A model generated the notes under the pieces. It ran no database searches. It was not told the origin of the DNA and was given only the letters and a program-made list of their open reading frames with translations. The position numbers and the translations under genes are program-made. From contig JAIQGL010000040.1 of NCBI GenBank assembly GCA_020072585.1, forward strand, positions 1 through 49,689: a stretch of 49,689 nt of DNA. The letters run 5' to 3'. The stretch is from Terriglobia bacterium. Its GTDB lineage: Bacteria; Acidobacteriota; Terriglobia; Terriglobales; Acidobacteriaceae. Below, piece after piece: positions 1 through 12,000 of this stretch (its first letter is position 1; each line of letters begins with the position of its first letter).

Positions 1-3000
1 GCCAGAATTCATCCAGGGATTCCGATCCTGCAAAGCGCCCGCTCATTCCGATGATGGCGATCGGTTCAACTCCGACGTTGCCCGAGTTGTTCTCGTGCTT
101 CTGAACGAAATTCGTTTGTTGATCGGCTGCGGCAGGCAAGTCGGTTTTAAGGAAACGATGCTCCAGTCCTTGATCAGGCGCAACCGTTGCATCGGTAGAG
201 GCAGACTTCTGAAAAGTACTCTGGACTTGACCCAGTTGGCCGGCAATCACGCTCTGCCAGTTGGTCCAGATGTACTGTGCCAACTGATCGACGGTGCTGT
301 GCTCAAACAGGGCCATGGTTTCCAGCTCAATCCGCAGCGTCTCATTGATCGTGCGAATCAGGTCGACACCGATGATGGAATCCACTCCATACTCTGCAAC
401 CGGAGCATCATGACGGATTCTGTCGGCATCGATTTTCAGCGCCGCAGACAGCTTTTCGACCAGGACCCGCTTTATATAGTCATTTCCCATCGGCTCCGTC
501 AGCCCCGTCGAGCACGAAATCGGGGTCTCCTTTGGAGCGTTTTTGGTTCCTACCGAATTTCCTGCCTTCGCATCGTCCTTTTTAAGTCCCATAGACGGTT
601 GCAGGGGGAGCTTCTTAATTAGGGATTGCCGCACCCATCCGTTACTGCAGGCAACAACAACCTGCTGCCCTAACTTATGTGCCTCCTGAGCAGGAAAGAA
701 GATCGATTCAAATCCTTCTTCCGCCAGGACCTCGCGCCACTTCTCGGTAGACAACCCCGGGCTTCCGGGCAGACGCAACTCGGTATCCTCGTTCAACCAC
801 CATCCTTCCAACAAACCGAAGGTCAAATGGTTAAATAAAGACCACGTACTGATTTCGTTGAGCAGCAGCACACCTTGGTTCTTCAACACTGCTTTGGCAT
901 TGCGCAAGGTTTGTCTGATATTCGGCGTCGCATGTAACACATTAGCGGCTATGGCCACGTCATAGTGATCTGCCGCAATTGACTGGGCCGCCAAAGGCCT
1001 GGAAACATCAAAGATCGAGGTAGTCAGTGCGGGGAGTTGGGGCTTGTAGTGCTTCTCCGCGTACATCAGGAACGCTTTGGAGACATCTGTATAGCGGTAT
1101 TCCTCAATTGGAAACCGCTGCAATATGGGAAATAGCTTTGCAGTGGTGCCCCCTGTGCCCGCTCCGATTTCTACAATGCGAATCTTCTGGTTCTTGTCCG
1201 CCGCCAGTTGCTGCTCGATGCACGAGATCAACGTGTCACTGAGCGTTTCATTGAAATGGTCCGCCAGGACGTTGCCGCGGTAAATGCCTTCCACTAATTG
1301 CATTGAGGAGTTCGGGAAGATGGCATCTGTCGCGCGTTGTTTCCCGCTCAAGATCCCCGGCAGCGCCTTTAAACAAGCCTCAAATAAAGCAATCTGCGCC
1401 TGTAGATTAGGATTGGCAGCCCATACCGATCTCTTCTCTTCCCATTCAGCCCACAATCCAGCAAGTTCCCTGACTCCGCGGATGAACGTCAGATCGTCGG
1501 CAAGCAAACCCTGTTGCTGTAAATAGAAAATGCTGCTACTGAGCCAGCGCTCGTAATAGGGAGCTGGCTGTTTCTCCAGTGAAAGATCTGCAATCCTGTG
1601 GATTCCGTTGCTGAATAACCCCAATGACTTGAGACTGGACGCAAAAATTTCAGTCGCCAGCTCACTCATTTCCGCACTGGGCAATTCTTGTTCCAGGACG
1701 GCAATTGATTTGACCGATGGTCTTTTCGCCAGCGCTGCCTGCACCTCTGGCAAAACAGCTGGAGTTACTTTTGGATAATGCGTAACGGTTTCCGATAGAC
1801 GAAGGCCTGCGACGGCCTCACTATTGAGCGTCTTGATCAAAGCCATCTGGCTGACTTCTGAGTTGACCAGTGCCTGCAGTGACGCCATGCCTTCGTGCGC
1901 TTCGATCGAGCCAATGCCCATCCGCCGCATCAGTTCGTTGTGAGATTCATCCGCCACTATGCCCACGCTGCCCCAGTAACCCCAATTCATGATCTTGACC
2001 GGGTAAGCGCGCTCTTGCTGCAGCTTTTGCGCAAAGCTATCTTTGAAAGTACAGCCAGCCGAATAATTGGACTGCCCGGGGGATTTGACAAAAGACACTA
2101 TGGAAGAGAAGAAGAGCATGAAGTCCAGTTCCTGATTGCCGAAGACCCTATCCATATTCACGCTGGTATCAACTTTGGCAGACAGGCTGGCCCTGAACCC
2201 TGCTTCATCCATGCGGGCAATGCTCTGGTCGTTCAGCACGATAGCTGAGTGCACAACACTATGAATGGTGGGATAGGTTTCCCGAATCTCCTTCAATGCG
2301 TGCTCCAGCGAATCCAGGTTCGCTGCATCCGCCTGGATATACAGAGGAGCGTAGCCGAGACGGGCCATCGAGTTGATCTTCCCCTGAATTGTGGGATTGC
2401 ATTCACGTCGGCCGATCCAGACCAGCTTGGCTTGGTACTTTTCGATCATGAACCGGCTCCACACTTCGCCAACACCGCCGGCGCCACCAATCACGACATA
2501 AACCCCGTTTTGCCGATACACCGGCGGCCCCTGAGGCAGGGTCGCCATAAGGGCCAGCCCTTGCTGGAACCATTCGCCCTGACGATGCGCAAGCCCGTTA
2601 CCTTGCTTGTCCCAGGGTAGCGACAGACATTCCTGCACAGATACGGATGCCAGCGAATCCACGTCAAGCAGCCGTAAATCCCATTGGGGATATTCCTTCG
2701 CGAGGCTGCCTACCAGCCCGGCTACTCCCGCGTGGGCAGGTTGAATCCGATCATTCTCCAGCACTCGTTGTGTTTTGCTGGTGATGATTGTCCATTGAAG
2801 CTTCTTGCTGGCATGGCCTGATAGCAGCAGGGCTTTGATGATCCGGAAAACAGCCACCACTCCTTCTTCCTGCCGCTCAATCAGTTCATCATTTCTGCCG
2901 GCATTGGTATGTGCATCTGGCGCGATCCAGAGCAACTGGTCAAATGAGCCATTGCCAATCTCTTTCTCAATCAGCTCTACGCTCGCCTTTGGAGGCAACG

Positions 3001-6000
3001 ACAGAAGCTGGGAGTTTGGATAGGAGCTTCGGACCCAGCCCAACTGATTTTCATCACCGCCCAGCAGAAGTATTTTGGTTGTCTTTGCAGGAATGTCGCG
3101 CCCGCTCGTTTCCAGGCGAGCCCGATTCCAGACCGGCACTAAGGATTGCAAACCAGCCTCAATACCGCTGTCGCTGCCGGTTTTCTTGTGTTGGTCTGTT
3201 TCTTCTTTAGCGCTTCCCTTGGCAGAAGCTTGAAGAATCGGTTTAGCCGCAAAATCCTTCATCCGTACTAATACTGTGCCGTTTTTATCCAGAAAGCTGA
3301 TGTTTAGCTTGATGAAACTCTTTTCATCCTTAATGCTGTCGATGTCCCAAGCCGCATATGCATAACAAACATCTTTCAATGACTGGCGTATCTGCACTTC
3401 ACTCACTGAATAAGGAATGCTCCACGGTATGGAAGGCTTATTTCTCTTTACCATGCTGACGGCAGTATGTACCGCACTATCCAGCAAAACCGGATGCAGG
3501 CAAAATTGGTTTGCCTCACCCTTGAGATGTTCGGGTAGCTGCAACACGGCCAGACACTGTGTCTTACTGGTGTGTACTTTTTGGACGACCTGGAATGCTT
3601 TTCCAAGGTTTAGTCCTGCCGCATGTATAAATGCATATAGGTCTTTTCCCGCAACAGTCTCTGAACAACATTCTTGAATTTCGCCAATATTCAAAGCTTC
3701 AGGCCCTGAAACGGCCCCTGAATAACCCAGTTTCCCGCGGCAGTGAGTAATTGAATGCCCTTTGTCCTGGGTTTTTACTGCAAAGTCGATTTCATTCTTC
3801 AGGGGCGTAAGTGATACTTCTACTTCCTTGGCATCTTCTTCAACGATCAGCGGCGACATCCAAACCATGTCGCGAATGAATTGGACTTTTTGCTCTCCAG
3901 ATAATTCTCCGGCGGCAGCAACCATCTCTATATAAGCAACGGCGGGCAGGATTGCCTGGTTTGACGCCTTATGGTCTGCCAGGAAGAACTCTTGTCCCGA
4001 AAACCGCGAGGCAAATTTCTGTGTTGTCAGTGTCGAGACATTGCGATGGACGAGAGGATGCAGTTTTGCAATGTCTGCCGGACCGCGGTCCCTGCGCACC
4101 TGGAAGGTTTTGCCCTCTGCACCGGCTATCCAGTAACGTTCCCTTGCAAAAGGATACGTGGGGGCAGAGATGCGTTTGGGAGCATCCGACTTGTGAAGAG
4201 AGTTCCAGTCGATTTTTGTTCCGGATACCCACAGTTCCGCCAGCTTTGAAAGTTCTTTCTTCTCGATGAGATCCGAAACGAGGCTTTCTCCTCCGGAGCC
4301 CTCCGCTGTTTGCGGTTTTGTGGCCTTGTTTCTGATGTTGTCGCGGTAGCAGTCCTTTGGTGTTTCACCTTTAAGAATCTCAGCGAATTTCTGCTGCAAA
4401 TCTTCTGTGCTTGACGCGACCAATGCCAGCCTCTCGAGCATCTCATCTCTTCCAACTTGCAGCGTGTATGCGAAGTCGACGAGTTCAACACTCTCTTTTT
4501 CCAAATACGCATGCATGGATTGGACGTAGGCTTTGAGCCGGTCTTCATTTTTCGCAGACAGCACAATTAATTGTGGTTCCTGCGGCCGGGCCGGTGGGCG
4601 ACGTTCTGGAGAAACATATTCTTCCAGCACGATGTGGGCATTGGCGCCGCCAAAGCCAAAGGAGCTTACCCCCGCCCTGCGCGGAAGTGGCAACCCGTCT
4701 TCACCGATTGCGGCTTCCCATGGTGTGAGTTTGTCTGCGATATAGAATGGGGTTCCCTTGAGATTAATGTAGGGATTGATCTCTTCAAAATTGATGTTTG
4801 CCGGAATCTGCTTGTGCTTGAAGGCCAGCAAAGCCTTGAGCAAACTCGAGATGCCTGCGGCGGTTTCCAGGTGGCCAATATTGGTCTTGACCGAACTCAA
4901 ACCGCAGTGGGGGATTTCCGCGGGAGCGTGGTTGTGCTTTTTATACATTTCAGAAAACGCCTTGGTGAGCGCCTGAATTTCAATGGGATCTCCCAGACTG
5001 GTTCCGGTGCCGTGGCATTCGATATAGCCAACAGTCGCGGCGTCGATCTGCGCCTTTTCATAGGCCTCAACCAGCAGGGCCGCTTGCGCCGATGAATTCG
5101 GCGCCGTCATAGTCGTTACTCGTCCGCCATGATTTTCCGCCGTCGCCCTGATGACGGCGTAAATATGATTGCCTTCAGCCTCCGCAACTGATAACGGTTT
5201 GAGGAAAATTGCTCCGCAACCTTCGCCTCTTACATAGCCATTGGCCCGCTTGTCGAAGGTTTTGCATTTGCCATCGCCGCTCAGCATTCCGGCCATGCCA
5301 AACGAAATATGCCCGGCGGGACTCAGCATGATTTGTACGCCGCCCACGATCGCCATATCGCAGCTTCCGGTGTGGATGGACTCTATGGCCCGGTGCAGGG
5401 CTACGAGTGAACTGGAACAAGCAGTGTCGATGGGTGCGCTAGGGCCGCGCAAATTGAGCAGGAATGAAATTCTATTGGCCAATACGGAATGGGAGTTCCC
5501 CGAGGCCGAATATCCGTCCAGCGCAACTTCGAGATTATTCATTACATTGACGTAGTCCTGGTTGGCGACGCCCACAAATAATCCGGTCCTCGATCCGGAA
5601 AGGTCGGAGACTTTCTGTCCCGAATCTTCAATCGCCTTCCATACGGTCTCCAGGAAGAGACGCTGCTGCGGGTCCATCATCTGCGCTTCTCTTGGCGAGA
5701 TTCCAAAGAACAGCGGATCGAACTTGTCGATCTCCTTCATGAACCCGCCCCACTTGGAGTTCGACTTATTTGGTTCCTTCAGCGGATCGCCATAGTAGTC
5801 TTCCCACTTCCAGCGGTCCGGAGGAATCACCGTGATCATGTCCTTAGAGTTCTTCAGGTTCTCCCAGAACTCATTCAGGTCTTCTGACTGCGGCATCACC
5901 CCGCTCATGCCTACGATCGCGATGGGGTGATTTATAAAGCGCAGTTCTGGAGAGAAGCCTCCGCCGGAGATGGCCGGCGCGACCTCACGGTCCAGAGCGG

Positions 6001-9000
6001 AAGAGTTCCAGCCTTTACTAATCGCGAATGTAGGTTCTTGAAGATTCGCGGCAGGCTGCGCACCTGCGGGTGGACGGCTTGCCTGCAGCGGTGCGGCCGT
6101 CTGTGTTTTGCCCGCGGAGCCCTGATAGAACCGGAGAAGATCATTCTTCCGTTCCGCAGACAAATATTTCGCAATTTCCGCGATGGAAGGGTAATCAAAA
6201 AAGAGAACAGGCGTGATATCCAGTTGATACTTCTCGTTGATCGTATTCGCAAATGTCGTCAGGCCAATGGAGTCAAAGCCCAGGTCCAACAGGATCTTGT
6301 CCACTGCCACATCAGCCGCGTCAAGCTTCAGGAATTCCATCACAATCTTTGACAATTCCTTTTGCAGCCACGCGGCGAGGTCCGCGTCTTTTCCATCCGC
6401 TATCGGAGCTTCGGCTTGACTAGAAGATGCAGGAACGGATATTGCAGGCGCCGGCTCTTTCTTTCGCAGTCCCCAGGCCAGTTCCACTTTCTCCTGGACG
6501 CCTTCTACTACGGCAAACTGAGACCTTTCTGACGCAAGACCTTGAACAAATGCTTCAAGACCGGTTGCTGTGCTGAGGGGTTTGATCCCCAGGGTCTTCT
6601 TGAAGTAAAGCTCAGTCTGCTCATCCACCCTCATGCCGCCGTCAGCCCATAACGACCAATTGAGACTCAAGGTTTTGCCGGACCTCGCTCCCTTGGCGCG
6701 AAGAAGCTCTCGTGCGCCGGCAAACGAGTCCATGAAGTGATTCGCGAAGCTATAGTCACATTGGCCGGCGTTGCCCCCGACCGCCGCAACGGAGGAAAAC
6801 AATACGAAGAAATCCAGATTTTCATTTTGAATAGCTTCATCCAAATGAAGCGTTCCGTAGATTTTGGGAGCGAAAACCGCACTCATCTCCTCCGGCTTTT
6901 TATTTCTGACAAGCGAGTCCCTCAGGACGCCAGCGGCATGAATGATTCCGTTAATCTGGCCAAAACGGGCATTGCTCTCATTGACCAATTTGCTGACGTC
7001 TTCGCGGTTAGAGACGTCGGCAGTCAGGTAGATTACTTCTGCGCCTGACTTTCTAAGCTCGTCCAGCTTGGCTTCCCGCTCTGCAGACAATGTGGATCGT
7101 CCGGTGAGAACCAGCCTTGCTTTGTATTCCTTTGACAAAAACTCTGCGAAGATGAGGCCCAGACCGCCCGCTCCCCCCGTAATCAGGTAGACACCTTTTT
7201 CCCTGATGCTGACACTTTGGAAGGGAGACGAGCCAGCGGCCTCTTCAAAATTAAAGGTTCTTAGCTTCTTGATGTACCGCTCTTCGGCGTGATAGCGAAC
7301 GGCTGTGGCATCCTGCGTCTGCGCTTGAAGTTCCGCGGATATAGCGTTAAGAATCTGATCGTAGCCGGAACCATCTTGTCTGACTTCAAGGGTTTTGCAG
7401 AGTAGTTTCGAATGCTCCACCCTGAGGGCCTTGATGAACCCACTCACAGCTTCGTTGGAGGGCTGGATCTCATCCTGTTTCGTTGAATACAGATAAAGCA
7501 GTTGAACTTTGCTTTCCAGTTTTTGCTGAATGAGCGACTGGCAAATGAACAAGAAAGAGTAGACGCCATTGACCAGGGCCTCATCCAGACATTTTTCATC
7601 CAGCGGCGCAGGCTGGCCGAGCGTCCAGGCAAAGCAGATGTTTTCGATCGGGTACTTGCTCTCGGCGAGCGATTGGAAAAGCTTTGTGTAATCTTCCTTG
7701 TTTCGAGGATTGATTTTGTAAGAATATCCGCCGGCATCCTGGAAGCTGTCTCCGGGCTGGACCAGGACGATTTGATCAGAACTCTTTCCCTCTTGTCTTA
7801 ACCGCTCCCTGTACAAGTCACGCAGCGTTTCCTGAGTATCAAAAAGCACAATAGAGTGCGTACCAGGCCGTGGCGGGTTCTCCGGCATGAGAGGGGCCTT
7901 CTCCCACTCATAGGAATAATTGAGCTTGGAAAATCCATCCGCTTCCGCATCTGGTGCTGTCTTCTTGTGGACCTCGCGAAGAGGCACACCGACAGACTCG
8001 CGGATTTTGACAAGGACCTTGCCCGTTTCATCCACAATGAGCACATCGCTTTTTACTAGTCGCGTGCTCTCTCGATTTCCGTTTTTGCCCCCTTGCATCT
8101 CGGTGGCATAGCTGAAGCACTTGGATTGAAGGGGATGCAGGACTTCAACTTCACCGATGGAAAACGGAACAAACATTTCTCCAAGTTCCTCGCCAAGGTG
8201 CGCGCCCATGCCTGCTTGCAGCGATCCATCGATAAGCGAGGGTTGCAGAACCATGCTCTGCAGGTCGTTCTGCCGGAATTCCGGCAGCTTCAGAATCCCC
8301 AGAATTTCATTTTCATTTTTGTATACTTCCTGGAGGACCTGAAAACTGGGGCCCAGATTGAGGCCGAATGATTTAAACCTGGGATAAGCATCCTTGCCTT
8401 CAATAGCTTTCGCGCACCGGGCGCGGACGGATTGCAGGTCAATGAATTCCGGTTCCGCTGCTTCTTCCTGCTTGGTCGCATAAAGAAGAGTGCCTTGGGA
8501 GTGAGGTACTTTACCGCCATTCTTGTCGTAACTGAACACCTCAAACCGCACTGTGGCATCATTAGGTTTAAGTTCGATGAAGACTTCCTTCGGTGTTGAG
8601 TTTTGGACGGAAATCGGGCTTATCCAAACGATATTTTTGATCTTCTGTACTTTTCTGCCGGCGGCAATTTCTCCGGCCTTCCGCGCAAACTCGAGATAAG
8701 CGACACCAGGAAGGGTTGGGATGTCCGCAACATGGTGGTCATAGATAAAGAAGTCCCGATCATGGAATGTTTTCTTGAAGAGCTGGCGTTCGAAGGTCGA
8801 TTCATTGGTATCGACCATGGGATGGACCGCTACGGCCGGCTGCAAGAAAGACCGTGCTGGTGAATTCTTACCCGCCCAATGCCGTTTATCAGCAAAGGGG
8901 TAGGTTGGCAAAGAGACCCTCTTACACGAAGGGTTGGATTCAAATCCTCGCCAGTCTGCGAATAGGCCATCAACCCAAAGGTCGGCAAGTTCGTAAGGCC

Positions 9001-12000
9001 TCCGGCTCTGCGACAGCAGCTGGATGAATTCTTCTTTCTCTTTTCGATTCAGTAATCGCGTGATGCTTTCTGAATTCTTTACCTGGCCACGGGCAATTCC
9101 CTCAGACTTTTTTCCATTCAGGAAGCAAGCGAGCTTTTCCAGCAATTCTTCTTTTGTCGCGGCGCTGATTGCCAAACGATGCTCGAACGATTTGCGTCCG
9201 GCCTGGAGAGTATGAGCAACGTCCATTAACCTGTAGTTGTTTTCCCGGATGGCCTTTTCCAGGCGAACCGCTACCTCACGCAGCTGGTCTTCAGTTTTTG
9301 CGGAGAGCGGAAAAATCAGTTCGTTGGCAGGAGCAGGCCCTTCATCGACTTGCTGGAGCGGCTCATAGCTCTCCAGGACCACATGCGCGTTTGCCCCGCC
9401 TGCTCCAAAAGAGCTGACTCCCGCGCGCGGCGGCTCCTGCGCTCCATCTATTTCTCTACTTTTCCAATCCTCCAGACGCTGTACAACATAAAAAGGAGAG
9501 TTCGCAAAATCGATGAATTCGTTCAACTGAGAGGAGTGCAACGAAGGCGCAAGCTTCCGATGCTTCATTTGCAGAAGCACCTTGGACACGCTGGCGATGC
9601 CCGCCGCTGCTTCCAGGTGTCCTATATTGCTTTTTACCGAACCGATAGCACAGGTCTGGTTCTCTACAGCGTACGACTTGAAAGCACTGCTCAACCCGCT
9701 GATTTCAATCGGGTCGCCAAGCTCCGTCCCCGTGCCATGGGCCTCAATGTAAGAAATGCTCCGCGCATCGATCTTGGCTTTTTCCAGGGCCGACAAAATC
9801 AGGTTGGTTTGCGCCTTTGGATTCGGGATGGTATATCCGCTAGCGCGGCCGCCATGATTGACTACGGCGCTTTTGATCACGCCGTAAATATTGTCTTTGT
9901 CGCGAATTGCCTGGTCTAAAGGCTTGAGGAACACGGCTCCAACGCCCTCGCCAGCCACATAACCATTCGCGCCCTTTCCAAAACTACGGCATACACCGTC
10001 TTTCGAGAGGGCGCCGCCGCCCGCATTAATCTCCAGCTTGGTTTCGTGCAAATCCAGATTTACGCCGCCGACGATGGCCGCCGAACATTCGCCCGCATGA
10101 ATCGCTTCACACGCAAGATAGAGGGCCGTCAGACTGGAAGAGCATGCTGTGTCCAGAGTCAAGCTGGGGCCGGAGAGATTCATCCAGTAGGAAACGCGGT
10201 TAGCGATGCTCCAAAGAAAAGAATTGGGTGGTATCGTCTTGCCGGTTGGATCTTCTTCACCGTCGAACATCTGATACATTGCCCATACCGCGCCTACAAA
10301 AACCCCAACGTTTCGTGACCCGTCTTCGCTCGCCAGTATCTCCGGGTAGTAGCCCGCATCCTCAATTGCCTCCCAGGCAACTTCCAGGAAAAGCCTTTCC
10401 TGAGGATCCAACATTGCCGCCTCTCTTGGGGAAATGTTGAAGAACAGGGAGTCGAATTTATCCACACCGTCAATGAAGCCACCACGGTACTTGCTTGCAC
10501 TTCCTTGCTTCAGACGCATCTCATAACGGTCTGCGGGAATTTCCTCGATACAGTCTTTCCCCTGTCTCAAGTTTTCCCACAGCTCGCTCAAGTTCTTCGC
10601 CTTGGGATAACGACCAGCCATCCCTACAATCGCGACGTCTTGAGTTTTATGGGGTTTACCATTGCGATCACTGCGGTTGGATTCGGGGTCCCTGGAAGCA
10701 TGCGTTGCTGCTTGCAGTGCGCTTGGAGAGGAACTTTCTGACAACTTGGTTGACACTGGTACGGCGTGGAAATCCGATGAAGCCGCGCCGGCTATGTCCT
10801 TTTGCTGATCCGTACTGGTGAAGTCTGGGCCGGCCACCATCTTTCCCGCGATGTTGTGGTAATTGATTAGACGGTAATTGGCGTGGACGATGCCCAGTGG
10901 CTGCGGCACGCTGCTCTCCAGGACGATTTCGGGAATATTTATTTTCCTGTCGAATAACTGAAGCAGCCTGCCTATCATGTCATCAACCTGGTCCCGTTTC
11001 ATGCCGACAGGGATGGCAAGACGTACAAGATCGTTGATGCTCGTATGCCTCTGCATTCCCACGCTGTGTGCGGCGGCACGAATCCCGGTATTGACGTACA
11101 TCCAGGCCAGAAAGGACGCTACTGGATATTTGAAGTCCTTGAATTCCGGAATTTGTTTAACATCAATCAGAACACAGTGGCCCCCGGCGGGATGCACAAC
11201 CGGAACGCCATGTTCCCGCAGCGCGTGCCAGATCAGGCGCACACCTTCCATTCTTCGCAACACTTTGGCTTCAATGTGCTTCCGATTCTGCAATGACAAC
11301 GCAATCATCTTTCTATCGATCAAATCGACACCAGGTCCGGCCTCATGAACAACCTCTTCCAATCGATGAAACAGCTTGACGTCATTGGTGGCGATGATTC
11401 CACCTTTGTTTACGCAAAAATCCTTGGTCAGGCTGCCGATGACGGCATCTGCGAAGGAGAGTATTTCCCGGACAACTGTCCAGACACTCTTACCCGCACA
11501 TTCTCCGTCTTGTTCAATCAGAAACTGCGCATTTTCAACAACGCGCGTACCGTCAATAACGAGAGGTATGGAGTGCCGGGCAAGCAGCACTTTTACGTCC
11601 CTCAGGTGTTGCATCGAAACGGGAGATCCGCCGGCAGCATTGTTGCCCACCTCGACACAGACCAATGCAATCGCGCCAGGATCTTGCGCCACCTGCGCCT
11701 GTAGTGCTTCCCAGTCCAGGTTGGCCTTGTACTGGTCGTGCGAATTCAGATCAAATACCGCGCGATGAGGCAATTCCTTGCTCGTAAAATCTTTGTCGAT
11801 CTGATGAAAAATAGTGCTGGGAAACAGTAGATTCTGGAGTGCGACGCCTTTCTTCGGCCATGCTCTGAAGAAAATGTTTTCCGCCGCCTGCCCTGAGGCG
11901 GTCAGGACAAAATAGGAGAAGGGGAATACCAGTCTCAAACTTTCGTCAACATTTGCAGGCTGCTGAAGCTGCGCATGCAGGCCGCTCATTTGCGCGTCGA

